A DNA stretch of 64,000 nucleotides from Jeotgalibaca sp. MA1X17-3. GTDB lineage: Bacteria; Bacillota; Bacilli; Lactobacillales; Aerococcaceae. This document shows positions 36,373-46,300 of the stretch, piece by piece. Within the stretch, counting starts at the first letter, position 1. Each line of letters opens with the position of its first letter. The notes below the pieces were generated by a model. It made no database searches, was not told the DNA's origin, and was given only the letters and a program-made list of their open reading frames with translations. Position numbers and translations under genes: made by a program. Where the stretch lies: contig NZ_CP090983.1 in assembly GCF_021513155.1 (NCBI RefSeq), forward strand, positions 1,411,001 to 1,475,000. Direction: 5' to 3'.

Positions 36373-37613
36373 CGTGTTTCGTACGTATTACTTAAACGAA
36401 CAATTTCTACGATCGTATCGGTAGCTTTTTCCATACTTTCTACTGCTATAAATTCATAACGTCCGTGGAAGTTTTCTCCACCAGCAAAAAGATTAGGTGT
36501 TGGAAGCCCCATGTAGGTAAGTTTCGATCCATCTGTTCCTCCACGAATTGGTTCAATGATTGGTTTGATATCTAAATTTTTCAATGCTTTTTCTGCCAGT
36601 TCAATTGGACGCATATCCTCTTGTAGAATTTCTCCCATGTTATAGTACTGGTCACTGATCGCTACACGTACACGATTGATTCCGTATTGTTGATTGATTG
36701 CATCTGCAACTGTTTGCATATTCGTTTTCTTGTCTTCAAAGGATTTGCGATCATGATCACGAATAATGTAAGTCATTTTGCTATCTTCAACGGTACCTTC
36801 TATTCCAAGAAGATGGTAGAATCCTTGTCTTTTATCTGTTTGTTCAGGTACTTCATTTGCTGGCAAACGTCGATCAAAGTCCATGGCGATTTTGATTGCA
36901 TTAACCATCGTATCTTTAGCCGTTCCTGGATGAACATTTTTCCCTTGAATCGTTACAATCGCTTGAGCAGCATTAAAACTTTCAAATTGAAGTTCCCCAA
37001 TAGGACCTCCATCCATTGTATAGGCAAAATCACAATCAAATCCTTCTACATCGAATAAATCAGCACCTTTACCGATTTCCTCATCAGGACCAAAAGCTAC
37101 TTTTATTTCACCATGTTCAATAGTTGAGTCATTCATAATCGCCTCTACAGCAGACAAAATTTCAGCAATTCCTGCTTTATCATCTGCACCTAACAAGGTT
37201 GTGCCATCTGTGGTGATTAACGTTTTTCCAATATAGTTTTTTAAGTTAGGAAAATCTTCTGGTGACAGAACAATTCCTTGTTCTTGATGGAGGATAATTT
37301 CAGTCCCATCATAATTTTCATGTACCACTGGAACTACATGCTCTGATTCAAAATCCGCAGTATCCATGTGAGCAATAAAGCCAATGGATGGTAATTTTTT
37401 ATCTGTATTCGCAGGAAGGGTTGCCGTCAAAAATCCATTTTCAGCATTGTAATGAATCGCAGACATTCCTATTTTTTCTAGTTCAGGTTGCAAAACTTCT
37501 TTTGCAAATGCTACTTGGGATTCTGTTGAAGGAACAGTCGTGCTTGCTTCATCAGAACGGGTATCAAATTTTACAAAGGTCATAAAACGATTTAATAGAT
37601 GTTCATGGGTCAT
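36369..37613 (-). CDS. pepT: peptidase T (aminotripeptidase)
   Basis: M20-family zinc aminopeptidase that releases the N-terminal residue of tripeptides in the cytoplasm. The 414-residue protein has FIAHMDTADF, TTLLGADDKAGIAEIL, the catalytic GPDEEIGKGADLF, and the late IRGGTDGSKLTYMGLPTPNLFAGGENFHG, all diagnostic for PepT. GGAAGGA lies upstream. It precedes the DUF1294 gene with overlap. Peptide breakdown of this kind is often under CodY control, but no CodY box was identified here. Confidence 0.96.
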   Translation of the reverse strand: MTHEHLLNRFMTFVKFDTRSDEASTTVPSTESQVAFAKEVLQPELEKIGMSAIHYNAENGFLTATLPANTDKKLPSIGFIAHMDTADFESEHVVPVVHENYDGTEIILHQEQGIVLSPEDFPNLKNYIGKTLITTDGTTLLGADDKAGIAEILSAVEAIMNDSTIEHGEIKVAFGPDEEIGKGADLFDVEGFDCDFAYTMDGGPIGELQFESFNAAQAIVTIQGKNVHPGTAKDTMVNAIKIAMDFDRRLPANEVPEQTDKRQGFYHLLGIEGTVEDSKMTYIIRDHDRKSFEDKKTNMQTVADAINQQYGINRVRVAISDQYYNMGEILQEDMRPIELAEKALKNLDIKPIIEPIRGGTDGSKLTYMGLPTPNLFAGGENFHGRYEFIAVESMEKATDTIVEIVRLSNTYETR

Positions 37614-37675
37614 AGAAATACTTCCTTCCAGTCTATAAATTATATGGTTACATATTTTCGCACTTAGATTGTAGC

Positions 37676-38812
37676 TTACAATTCATGGTCAAACAAGAAA
37701 GGATTGGTGTCGACTTCTGATTCAAAGATTTCCATATCCCAATCAAATTGTTGTTTCCATTCCAATACTCGTTTACTTAGTTTGGGAATACAAATTTTTT
37801 CAATATGATGTCCAGGATCTAACACGGTCAAACCATCTGCTTGCATGTCATGAGCTGTATGGTAGTAAACATCTCCTGTAATATAAACATCTGCATTTTT
37901 TTGAATTGCTTTTTTATAATACTTCCCTGCATCTCCACCACAAATTGCAATTCGTTTTACTTTTTGATCTGGATTAGTAGTAACCACTCGCAAGCCTTTT
38001 ACGTCAAACGCTTTTTTTGTTTTTTCAACAAAATCTTTCAGTGACATTTCTTCTTTCAAATTACCTACTCTTCCTAATCCGAAAGCTAACTCTTGATTTT
38101 TTTCAATCGAATACAGTTCATATACCGGTTCTTCGTAAGGATGACTTTGAAGAAGTGCTTCGATAATAGCTTGTGTATCTTTTTCTTCGAATATGACTTC
38201 TAATCTTACTTCAGCCACTTCTTCAGGAACTCCTACTGTTCCAATCGTTGGTTGAGCAGATTGAACAGGTGTAAATCGACCTACTCCATTTACTTGATAG
38301 GAACAATCGGAATAGTTCGCGGTAATATTTCCCGCTCCCGCCGCCGTCATTGCTTCTCGTACGAATTCTATATGTGTGTGAGGAACATAAACATTGATAC
38401 GTTTTAAGGGGATTCTTCGAGTGATATCCATGATTTCAATCTCTTTCAAATCAAGCGCCTCTGCAAGCCAATCATTCATTCCATCTTGTGCATTGTCCAA
38501 ATTGGTATGGGCTGCATACACGCGAATATCATGTTTGATGATATTCGCATACATTTTGTTTTGTTGGTTTGTTAGATCTAATCGTGCAATGGGACGATAG
38601 ATAGGTGGATGATGTGCCAATATGAAATCAACATTGTTCTCAATAGCTTCTTCGACGACTTCAGGTCTAATGTCCAGAGTAATCATCATCTTCTTAATTG
38701 GGTATGACAAATCTCCGATATGTAATCCGATTGGATCATTTTCTTCTGCCAACCATAAGGGAACGTTTCGTTCAAACTGCTCTACAAATTCAAAACCGGA
38801 AATATAGTTCAC
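37676..38812 (-). CDS. Nif3-like dinuclear metal center protein (YqfO family)
   Basis: A 378-residue protein of the NIF3/DUF34 family, with metal-binding residues in FILAHHPPIYRP and AAHTNLDNAQDGMNDWLAE near the N-terminus and in AICGGDAGKY and ADVYITGDVYYHTAHD near the C-terminus. Between them (about 135-235) is the PII-like insertion found in YqfO of Bacillus. A possible role in metal or nucleotide-cofactor hydrolysis has been discussed, but function is unsettled. The GTG start overlaps the trmK stop (GTGA), so the two are coupled. The trmK-yqfO pair after rpoD is conserved in Firmicutes. Confidence 0.9.
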   Translation of the reverse strand: MNYISGFEFVEQFERNVPLWLAEENDPIGLHIGDLSYPIKKMMITLDIRPEVVEEAIENNVDFILAHHPPIYRPIARLDLTNQQNKMYANIIKHDIRVYAAHTNLDNAQDGMNDWLAEALDLKEIEIMDITRRIPLKRINVYVPHTHIEFVREAMTAAGAGNITANYSDCSYQVNGVGRFTPVQSAQPTIGTVGVPEEVAEVRLEVIFEEKDTQAIIEALLQSHPYEEPVYELYSIEKNQELAFGLGRVGNLKEEMSLKDFVEKTKKAFDVKGLRVVTTNPDQKVKRIAICGGDAGKYYKKAIQKNADVYITGDVYYHTAHDMQADGLTVLDPGHHIEKICIPKLSKRVLEWKQQFDWDMEIFESEVDTNPFLFDHEL

Positions 38813-39510
38813 AAAATCTCCTCCTTGATTTGTTGGATCCTTTTTTCCGTTTCTACTTTCTTATCAGAAACATCTCTTGTAGATTGTGCTAAACTATTCA
38901 GAATATACTGATATTTTTTAATTTCTGCTTGCCATTTCTTTTTAAATATTGGAGATTTCTCTTTTCTTAAAAACAGACCAAATAGAAAATCATTTTCCGT
39001 ATAAGGTTCAAGATCAACGGAACATTCGGCCACTAAAATTTCATATATTTTTTCATTTTCTTCAATAATTTTTTCTTCAATAATTTTGTAACCATTTGTT
39101 AATAACCACATTCGTAGTTTGGGTTCTGAATTATTTGGTTGTAGAATAAGACGCTGAATTCCCTTTAAACGCTGCTCTTCTTTTCCAGCATCCAAAATTC
39201 TGGCAATTAAGTCTCCACCCATCCCACAAATCGTAATCGTATCGATATGATCTTCTGGTTCAACAACAGAGAGTCCATCTCCTAATCGAGCTTCAACTAC
39301 TTCACAAACGTTTGATTGCTCAATTTGTTTCTTTGCTGCTGTAAATGGTCCTAGCACTACTTCTCCTGCGATAGCAGACGTAATCCATCCTTTTTGTGCG
39401 AGATAACAAGGTAAATATGCGTGATCGGAGCCAATATCTGCCAGACGTGCTCCTTTTTTTACAAAAGATGCCGCGGTTTCTAGGCGTTGAGATAGTTGAA
39501 ATTCATTCAA
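38809..39510 (-). CDS. trmK: tRNA (adenine(22)-N1)-methyltransferase
   Basis: TrmK methylates N1 of A22 in the tRNA D-stem using S-adenosylmethionine. The protein of about 233 residues has the Rossmann motif ADIGSDHAYLPCYLAQKG (about residue 25), ICGMGGDLIARIL, and LILQPNNSEPKLRMWL, followed by a C-terminal coiled region. I chose the TTG at 39510, six bases after AAGGGGGGAG, which gives the family start NEFQLSQRLETAASFV. An in-frame start at 39543 places that strong ribosome site inside the coding region. Confidence 0.93.
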   Translation of the reverse strand: MNEFQLSQRLETAASFVKKGARLADIGSDHAYLPCYLAQKGWITSAIAGEVVLGPFTAAKKQIEQSNVCEVVEARLGDGLSVVEPEDHIDTITICGMGGDLIARILDAGKEEQRLKGIQRLILQPNNSEPKLRMWLLTNGYKIIEEKIIEENEKIYEILVAECSVDLEPYTENDFLFGLFLRKEKSPIFKKKWQAEIKKYQYILNSLAQSTRDVSDKKVETEKRIQQIKEEIL

Positions 39511-39592
39511 GTAGTGCTCCCCCCTTTTCAATTTTACTTTCACTCCTAATCTTATCAGTTTCTTACAGAAAATTAAAGGCTTCTTCCCTAAT

Positions 39593-39625
39593 AAAAAAAG
39601 CGACCAATAAAAATGGTCGCTTTCA
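39593..39625 (-). terminator. terminator of dnaG-rpoD
   Basis: AAAGCGACCA pairs with TGGTCGCTTT and is followed by seven T on the minus strand, nine bases after the rpoD stop. Confidence 0.9.
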
Positions 39626-39633
39626 GAATTATT

Positions 39634-40767
39634 TTATTCTAGAAAATCTTTGAGTTGTTTTGAACGGCTTGGGTGACGAAGTTTTCGCAATGCCTTTGCT
39701 TCAATTTGTCGAATTCGTTCTCTTGTTACACCGAAAACTTTTCCTACTTGTTCCAAAGTACGAACATTCCCATCATCAAGACCAAAACGTAAACGAAGAA
39801 CATTCTCTTCACGATCCGTCAATGTATCCAATACTTCTTCCAATTGCTCTTTCAAGAGGGTTTGTGCAGTATGTTCTGCTGGACTTGTAACATCTTGATC
39901 TTCAATGAAATCACCTAGATGAGAATCATCTTCTTCTCCAATTGGAGTTTCAAGAGAAACAGGCTCTTGAGCAATTTTCAAGATTTCACGAACTTTTTCT
40001 GTAGGAAGGTCCATTTCAGCACCGATTTCTTCTGGTGTTGGTTCTCTTCCTAAATCTTGAAGTAATTGACGTTGAATTCGTACTAATTTATTGATCGTTT
40101 CAACCATATGTACGGGAATTCGTATGGTTCTAGCTTGGTCAGCTATCGCACGCGTAATCGCTTGACGAATCCACCACGTTGCATAAGTAGAGAATTTAAA
40201 CCCTTTTTCATGGTCAAACTTTTCAACAGCTTTCATTAACCCCATGTTACCTTCTTGGATTAAATCTAGAAATTGCATCCCACGACCGACATAACGTTTC
40301 GCAATCGATACAACCAAACGCAAGTTAGCTTCTGCAAGTTCTTGCTTAGCTTCCATTTCACCTGCTTGAATACGAATTGCTATTTCTTTTTCTTCATTAG
40401 CTGTCAGTAATGATACCCGTCCAATTTCTTTCAGGTACATTCTTACGGGGTCATTTATTTTAACTCCTGCTGGAACAGTAACTTCTGCTACTTTTTTTGG
40501 TTTTTTCTGTTTTTCTTCAGGAACATCTTTTTCTTCTGTTTTCAGTTGGCGTTCTGTAGGACCGCCATCCGCATCGACAACGCTAATTCCATTGTCTTCC
40601 ATTTTTTGAATTAACTTATCCATTGCATCCGCATCTAAGGCGAAAGGTGTTGCAACTTTATCAGTCAAATCATCATAGAAAATAGTCCCCAATAGTTTCT
40701 GCTCTTTGATCACCTTATTCGTTAACTGAATAAATGTTAACCCTTCTTCATTTCTTTTAATTGCCAT
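39634..40767 (-). CDS. rpoD: RNA polymerase primary sigma factor (sigma-A/RpoD)
   Basis: Housekeeping sigma factor that recognises the TTGACA/TATAAT promoters seen in this window. The protein of about 377 residues has region 1.1 (about 1-80), a charged linker, and region 1.2 at NDPVRMYLKEIGRVSLLT. Region 2 is at NLRLVVSIAKRYVGRGMQFLDLIQEGN and GFKFSTYATWWIRQAITRAIADQ. Region 3 has IRIPVHMVETINKL, and region 4 has LTDREENVLRLRFGL and GVTRERIRQIEAKALRKLRHP. I chose the ATG at 40767 (MAIKRNEEG), nine bases from GGAGG. It follows dnaG by 26 bases. Confidence 0.97.
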   Translation of the reverse strand: MAIKRNEEGLTFIQLTNKVIKEQKLLGTIFYDDLTDKVATPFALDADAMDKLIQKMEDNGISVVDADGGPTERQLKTEEKDVPEEKQKKPKKVAEVTVPAGVKINDPVRMYLKEIGRVSLLTANEEKEIAIRIQAGEMEAKQELAEANLRLVVSIAKRYVGRGMQFLDLIQEGNMGLMKAVEKFDHEKGFKFSTYATWWIRQAITRAIADQARTIRIPVHMVETINKLVRIQRQLLQDLGREPTPEEIGAEMDLPTEKVREILKIAQEPVSLETPIGEEDDSHLGDFIEDQDVTSPAEHTAQTLLKEQLEEVLDTLTDREENVLRLRFGLDDGNVRTLEQVGKVFGVTRERIRQIEAKALRKLRHPSRSKQLKDFLE

Positions 40768-40793
40768 AAAATAATTCCTCCATCCCATACGGA

Positions 40794-42657
40794 TTATTTC
40801 TTCGTTACTTTGATCTTCTGCGAAAGGGTAACGATGTCCATGAGTAGTCGTTTGGCTTCCTCGTTTTGTTGGTTACGATTTGCTTCTCTCATTTCTTTCA
40901 TCTTTTGTTGAAGCAAAACTTCTAAGCTAGCCTTTGAAGAAATAATGTGGACAAGATCAATAATTTCTTGCTCTGATACATCTGATTGTAGATTCAGCAT
41001 TTCAATTTCAATAATATCTTTTATTAATTCAGTATTATGGATACGATCCAGGAAACGATCTATTTGGCCGACTTCTTTTAAATCATCATGAAACGATTCG
41101 TATAGTAAAAAGATTGTTTGATACTTCTCATCTTGAAAATGGAAATCTGGCTCAATATCTTGTAAGTAGTTCCAAGCTTCTTCATGATGGAACAATCGAT
41201 ATAATAACTGTTTTTGACTAATTTCTGATTGAGTAAGCTTTTTTTAGCAGGTACTGCTAACGTTGTTTGGCTACTAACCGAAGGCTTTTTTTACGTTCTT
41301 CTTGACGACTCTTCATATAATCTTGTTGATTATCTTGAAGTTGTTTTTTTAACGTTTCTGGATCCAAAGAAAATTCATCAGCTAATTCATTGATATACAA
41401 TTCTCTTTCCACAAGTGATTCTACATTCACCAGTTTCTTTAAAATCTCATCCAAGTATCGAATTCGATTGTTTTCTGAATTTAAATCCAATTTTGTTTTT
41501 AAATAGCGTGATTGAAAATGGAAAATAGTTTCTCTGTGGTTTTTTAAAGCTTTCTGAAATGCTTCGGCCCCTTTTTCTTGGATATATTCATCCGGGTCCA
41601 TCCCAGCTTGTAGAGGGAAAATAGTAATATCAAAGCGATTTCCAACCTGAAGCAAATCAATCGCTTTTTGAGTTGCTTCTAAACCAGCTCGATCACCATC
41701 ATAAGCAATTACAACAGAATCAACCAACTTATTGAGAATTCGAATCTGTTCATCCGCTAATGCGGTACCCATAGAGGCTACACCATTTTTGATCCCAACA
41801 TTCCATGCAGCAATGACATCCATATATCCCTCAAATAAAACAACCTCAGAACTTTTCCTCATTTCTGGTCGTGCTTTATCTAAGTTGAATAAAAAATCTC
41901 GTTTACTAAATAAAATAGTTTCCGGACTATTTAAATATTTTGCTTCGTGATAGTCTTTCTCACTATTTTCTTCCCCAGGCAGCAACCTCCCAGAAAAAGC
42001 AACAACTTTTCCCTTTTCATTTCGTAAAGGAAAGATAATTCTAGAAGAAAAACGATCCAAAAGTTCTGTTCCATTTTTCCAATCCGTAAAAATCCCCGTT
42101 TCTGTAAGGAGTTCATCTGGAAAATGATCTTTTTTCAAAATTTGATAGGTGGTTGTTTTATTAGAAGGAGAGAAGCCAATTTGGTATTCCACTAAAAGCT
42201 CTTCTGTAAATCCTCTGCCTTTTAGATAGTTGAGTGCTTTTTCACCTGTTACGGTGTTCATCAGTATTAGATGATAAAAAGCAGAAGTCTGTTCATGAAT
42301 CTGGACCAATTTATCTTTTTTATTTTGCATCGGATTGGGGGCGTTTCTTCCATCTAATTGAAGGTCGATATCCATACCAGAAAGTTCAGCAGCTTTTTGA
42401 ACCGACTCTAAAAAGCTAAATCCTTCGATTTCCATTAAAAATGTAAATAAATTACCACCTCTACCGCAACTAAAGCAATGAAAAATTTGTTTCTCATCGG
42501 TTACCGAAAAAGATGGAGTCTTCTCATCATGAAAAGGACAAAACCCAAAATGGTTTTTCCCTCTTTTTTTTAATTGCACATATTGGCTCACTACATCAAC
42601 AATATTTGATTCATTGCGTATCTGATTAATCGTTTCTTCAGGAATCTTTGTTGCCAA
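40794..42657 (-). CDS. dnaG: DNA primase, with two apparent -1 frameshifts in the linker
   Basis: Synthesises RNA primers at the replication fork. The N-terminal part (from ATG 42657) has the CHCC zinc finger FGFCPFHDEKTPSFSV and HCFSCGRGG, and a TOPRIM core with VLFEGYMDVIAAW and VIAYDGDRAGLEA. It stops at 41257. The C-terminal helicase-binding domain is in another frame (FHHEEAWNYLQDIEPDF to the stop at 40794). Two A7 runs on the minus strand (plus-strand T7 at 41286-41292 and 41239-41245) separate them. One extra base at each restores a polar linker (KKKPSVSSQTTLAVPAKKK) leading into LTQSEISQKQLLYRLFHHEEAW. The gene is essential, so I annotate it as one gene. The dnaG-rpoD order is the conserved macromolecular-synthesis operon, here without rpsU. 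Confidence 0.93.
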
Positions 42658-42777
42658 TGGTTTTTCACCTCTTTAAAGTGCCAAAATCCTTTAACATGCG
42701 TATAAAATTATAGCTATTAGTATAGCATGTTTTTTAAAAAAACAATCTGCCTATCTGTACTTCACATCTATTTTAAT

Positions 42778-43359
42778 TTATAAATATTTCTTTACAATAG
42801 ACCAAACTTTATCTTTACCTTCACCAGTTTCGGAAGAATAAATAACGATAGAGTCTGTTGTCTCTAAATTCAATGCCTTTTTTGTCTTCGAAAGATGTTG
42901 GTTCCATTTTCCACGTGGGATTTTATCCGCCTTTGTCGCAATAACAGTAAAAGGAAGGTCATAGTATTGAATAAAATTCTTCATCTGAATATCGTCCGGT
43001 GTTGGTTCGTGACGAAAGTCCACTACTAGAAATACGTGGCTAAGTGTCTCCCTTTGTACGAAGTAGGTTTCCAACATTTCTCCCCATTTTGCACGCTCTG
43101 TTTTAGAAACTTTTGCATATCCATATCCAGGGACGTCAACAAAATAAAATTCATTATTAATTAAATAGAAATTAAGGGTTTGTGTCTTCCCTGGCTTACT
43201 GGAAGTCCTTGCTAGAGCCTTTCGTTTAATGAGGTTATTGATAAAAGATGATTTCCCTACATTTGATCGTCCTGCTAAGGCAATTTCTGGAAATCCAGTC
43301 GTCGGATATTGAGACGGACTAACCGCACTCATGACAATTTCAGCTTCTTGAACATTCAT
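42778..43359 (-). CDS. engB: ribosome biogenesis GTP-binding protein EngB (YsxC)
   Basis: Essential GTPase for 50S assembly. The 193-residue protein has G1 AGRSNVGKSSFINNL (about residue 30), the G2 region SSKPGKTQTLNFY, G3 FVDVPGYGYAKVSK, G4 VIATKADKIP and G5-like IVIYSSETGEG. The usual clpX-engB neighbourhood is kept, but a clear terminator lies between the two genes, so engB may depend partly on its own promoter or on readthrough. Confidence 0.95.
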   Translation of the reverse strand: MNVQEAEIVMSAVSPSQYPTTGFPEIALAGRSNVGKSSFINNLIKRKALARTSSKPGKTQTLNFYLINNEFYFVDVPGYGYAKVSKTERAKWGEMLETYFVQRETLSHVFLVVDFRHEPTPDDIQMKNFIQYYDLPFTVIATKADKIPRGKWNQHLSKTKKALNLETTDSIVIYSSETGEGKDKVWSIVKKYL

Positions 43360-43418
43360 GATTATAACACTTCCTCTTACTTGTTTTTAAAATGGATCAA
43401 TCATCGTTATTTTGTAAT

Positions 43419-43456
43419 AAAAAACCAATGTATGTTTGATAATCTCATACATTGGT
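43419..43456 (-). terminator. terminator between clpX and engB
   Basis: An 11-base stem (ACCAATGTATG with CATACATTGGT) with an 11-base loop and six T following on the minus strand, 25 bases after the clpX stop. Confidence 0.85.
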
Positions 43457-43481
43457 CTCATTTAATAAAATCTTTAGCTAA

Positions 43482-44717
43482 TCAGTCTTTGATCATCACC
43501 GTAGAGTAAAGGTTTCCTTCCCCTTCAATGATATCCTTCGTTAAGATTACTTTGGTAATCTCATCACGACTCGGGATATCATACATAATATCCAACATTA
43601 CATTTTCAATAATGGAGCGTAGACCACGAGCACCTGTGTTTCTTTCAATAGCTTTTTTGGCAATTCCAATCAGTGCATCCTCTTCAAACTCTAATGTAAC
43701 TCCATCTAATTCAAGAAGTTTTTGATATTGCTTTACAAGAGCGTTTTTAGGTTCTGTCAGAATACGAACCAAATCTTCTTCTGTTAGCTTCTCTAACGCT
43801 GCCATAATAGGTAGACGTCCAATAAACTCTGGAATTAAACCAAATTTCAATAAATCTTCAGGGATGATTTGTTGCATGATACTTTTATCGGTTTCTTCTT
43901 TTGCTTTTCCAGAACCAAATCCGATTACTTTATTACCTAAACGTTCTTTGACAATCGCTTCAATTCCATCGAACGCTCCTCCAACGATAAAGAGGATATT
44001 GGTTGTATCAAACTGAATGAACTCTTGTTGAGGATGTTTTCGTCCCCCTTGAGGTGGAACATTCGCAACAGTTCCTTCAAGCATTTTCAGTAACGCTTGT
44101 TGAACCCCTTCTCCACTTACATCTCTTGTTATCGATACATTTTCACCTTTACGGGCAATTTTATCAATTTCATCAATGTAAATAATCCCTTTTTGTGCAC
44201 GTTCTACATCGTAATCAGCCGCTTGTAACAATTTTAGGAGAATATTCTCTACATCTTCTCCTACATAACCAGCTTCTGTCAGACTCGTAGCATCTGCAAT
44301 CGCAAATGGCACATTCAGAATACGAGCTAAGGTTTGTCCTAAAAAGGTCTTTCCTGAACCGGTAGGACCAATCAAACAAATATTACTCTTCTGAAGTTCA
44401 ATATCTTCATCTTGTGCTGCTTGCATTTGACCGATTCTTTTATAGTGATTATAAACAGCAACAGAAAGTGTCTTTTTAGCATTTTCTTGTCCAATCACAT
44501 AGTCACTTAGAATCTTGTAGATTTCTTGAGGTTTTGGAATCTCCCCAAATTCTACTTCTTCTGTACCGTAAATTTCCTCATCAATTATTTCCTTACATAA
44601 GTCGATACACTCATTACAAATGTACACGTCTGGTCCAGCAATAATTTTTTTTACTTGATCAGAAGATTTCCCACAGAAGGAACAATGAATGCTAGTTGTA
44701 TCATCATCTCGGAACAT
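43482..44717 (-). CDS. clpX: ATP-dependent Clp protease ATP-binding subunit ClpX
   Basis: AAA+ unfoldase that delivers substrates to ClpP. The protein of about 411 residues has the N-terminal C4 zinc domain (HCSFCGKSSDQVKKII, YICNECIDLC), Walker A CLIGPTGSGKTFLGQ and Walker B IIYIDEIDKIARK. The pore loop is in AGYVGEDVENIL, the ClpP-binding IGF loop in KVIGFGSGK, and sensor 2 in NTGARGLRSIIE. I chose the ATG at 44717 (MFRDDDT), seven to eight bases from GAGGAG; an in-frame ATG at 44723 adjoins that site. The promoter is about 115 bases upstream, leaving a leader that includes a seven-base hairpin (CACTTAA/TTAAGTG). Confidence 0.97.
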   Translation of the reverse strand: MFRDDDTTSIHCSFCGKSSDQVKKIIAGPDVYICNECIDLCKEIIDEEIYGTEEVEFGEIPKPQEIYKILSDYVIGQENAKKTLSVAVYNHYKRIGQMQAAQDEDIELQKSNICLIGPTGSGKTFLGQTLARILNVPFAIADATSLTEAGYVGEDVENILLKLLQAADYDVERAQKGIIYIDEIDKIARKGENVSITRDVSGEGVQQALLKMLEGTVANVPPQGGRKHPQQEFIQFDTTNILFIVGGAFDGIEAIVKERLGNKVIGFGSGKAKEETDKSIMQQIIPEDLLKFGLIPEFIGRLPIMAALEKLTEEDLVRILTEPKNALVKQYQKLLELDGVTLEFEEDALIGIAKKAIERNTGARGLRSIIENVMLDIMYDIPSRDEITKVILTKDIIEGEGNLYSTVMIKD

Positions 44718-44829
44718 CTGCATTCTCCTCTCTATTGTTTAATTTATTATTTCATTCACGTACTTCTTTCTTCAAAACCACTTAAAATAAATTCTATACG
44801 TTAAGTGACTTCTCTTCGGAACGCATCTA

Positions 44830-44857
44830 ATCTTATCATATTTTGACGAAATAACAA
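44830..44857 (-). promoter_or_regulatory. probable promoter of clpX
   Basis: -35 TTGTTA (44852-44857), a 16-base spacer and an extended -10 TGATAAGAT (hexamer 44830-44835) on the minus strand. It leaves a leader of about 105 bases. Confidence 0.55.
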
Positions 44858-44961
44858 ATATTATGTTTGATAGATTTCAGCTAAGATAAGTGGTTCCTAT
44901 ACAGAAGAAGAGAGGTAGCAATTAATGATGCTCCCTCCCCCTTTTTCATTATTTTTTTAAA

Positions 44962-46242
44962 TTACTCTTCTATCGCAGTATCTGTTACGATATCCATTGC
45001 TTTTTTCATTTGGATATCATTTGTAAGCATATCTTCGCTAACTAATGAACGAACGCGGTCTGCATCCATGTTGTATTGACCAGCTAATGATTCAAGCTCT
45101 TCTGCAATTTCTTCTGCAGTAACTTCAATATTTTCTTCTTTAATGATTTGTTCTAGAACTAGAGTTGTTTTTGTACGAACGTCAGCATCTTCTTCCATTT
45201 GTACATGTAGATCTTGCTCTGTTGTTCCAGTAATTTGGTAGTAAAGTTCTGGATTGATTCCTTGACGTTGCATGTCATTCAAGAAAAGATCCATTTGACG
45301 ATGAACTTCATCATGAACCATTACTTCAGGTAATTCAACGATTTCGGCATTTTCAACTGCTTGACGAATGGCTGCATCTTGTTTTGCTTCGTCAGCTGCA
45401 GCAATTTTGCTTTCTTCAAGTTCTTTACGAATTTTTGCTTTTAGCTCATCTAAAGTCTCAACTTCTTCGTCAATATCTTTAGCAAATTCATCATCTAATT
45501 CAGGAAGTTCTCTTGATTTTACTTCATGAACTTTCACTTTGAAGCTTGCGTCTTTACCAGCTAAGTCTTCTGCTTGGTAATCTTCAGGGAATGTCAACTC
45601 AACAGTTGTTTCTTCGCCCGCTTTTACGCCTACTAACTTGTCTTCGAATCCTGGGATAAAGGAATTAGATCCAAGTTCCAATGAATGGTTCTCGTCTTTT
45701 CCACCTTCAAAAGGCTCGTCTCCCTGGAATCCTTCATAGTCGATTACAACTGTATCGCCTAATTCAGCAGCATCTTCTTTCAATACTAATTCAGCTTGTT
45801 TTTCTTGGCGGTCTTTCAACGAACTTTCAACTTCTTCGTCCGTTACTTCACGATCTTGTTTTTCAACTTTCAAGTTCTTGTACTCACCAAGTTTTACTTC
45901 AGGTTTCACAGTAACTTCAGCAGTCATTACCCATGGTTGACCTTTTTCCATCGTTTTGATGTCAATTTTTGGTTGAGCAACAGGTTCAATTCCTGCTTCT
46001 TCAACTGCTTTGTCGTAAGCTCCTGGTAATGCTTCGTTCAATGCATCTTCAAATAAAGATTCTTCACCATATTGTTTATTAAAAATATGACGCGGAACTT
46101 TTCCTTTTCTGAATCCAGGGACATTAAGGTTCTTACGTACCTTGTTAAAAACTTTGTCTGTTTCTGTTTTGATTGTTTCAGCCGGTATTTCAAATGTCAA
46201 GACACCTTCATTAGTGCCTGTTTTTTCCCAATTTGCAGTCAT
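44962..46242 (-). CDS. tig: trigger factor (ribosome-associated chaperone, peptidyl-prolyl isomerase)
   Basis: Binds the ribosome exit tunnel and nascent chains. The 426-residue protein has an N-terminal ribosome-binding domain whose docking loop reads PGFRKGKVPRHIF. A FKBP-type isomerase domain (about 150-245: GDTVVIDYEGFQGDEPFEGG, SLELGSNSFIPGFEDKLVG) and a long helical C-terminal chaperone domain follow. GGAGG precedes the ATG. The tig-clpX order is conserved. Its promoter overlaps a ten-base palindrome, and the leader carries a second hairpin. Confidence 0.97.
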   Translation of the reverse strand: MTANWEKTGTNEGVLTFEIPAETIKTETDKVFNKVRKNLNVPGFRKGKVPRHIFNKQYGEESLFEDALNEALPGAYDKAVEEAGIEPVAQPKIDIKTMEKGQPWVMTAEVTVKPEVKLGEYKNLKVEKQDREVTDEEVESSLKDRQEKQAELVLKEDAAELGDTVVIDYEGFQGDEPFEGGKDENHSLELGSNSFIPGFEDKLVGVKAGEETTVELTFPEDYQAEDLAGKDASFKVKVHEVKSRELPELDDEFAKDIDEEVETLDELKAKIRKELEESKIAAADEAKQDAAIRQAVENAEIVELPEVMVHDEVHRQMDLFLNDMQRQGINPELYYQITGTTEQDLHVQMEEDADVRTKTTLVLEQIIKEENIEVTAEEIAEELESLAGQYNMDADRVRSLVSEDMLTNDIQMKKAMDIVTDTAIEE

Positions 46243-46272
46243 TATATTTCCTCCAAAAGTGTATCATTATCA

Positions 46273-46290
46273 GCAATGTACAAACATTGC
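46273..46290 (-). promoter_or_regulatory. hairpin in the tig leader
   Basis: Perfect seven-base arms GCAATGT and ACATTGC around a four-base loop, between the tig promoter and ribosome site. There is no U-tract, so it is not a terminator. Confidence 0.5.
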
Positions 46291-46300
46291 ATACTCATTT

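Noticed and set aside
40794..41195. A separate 133-residue gene upstream of rpoD
   Set aside because: Its sequence is the C-terminal helicase-binding domain of DnaG, restored to the primase frame by two one-base corrections; it has no ribosome site of its own.
44905..44945. Terminator after tig
   Set aside because: GAGG-AGCA and TGCT-CCTC can pair with one mismatch, but no convincing U-tract follows on the tig strand, so it is not listed.
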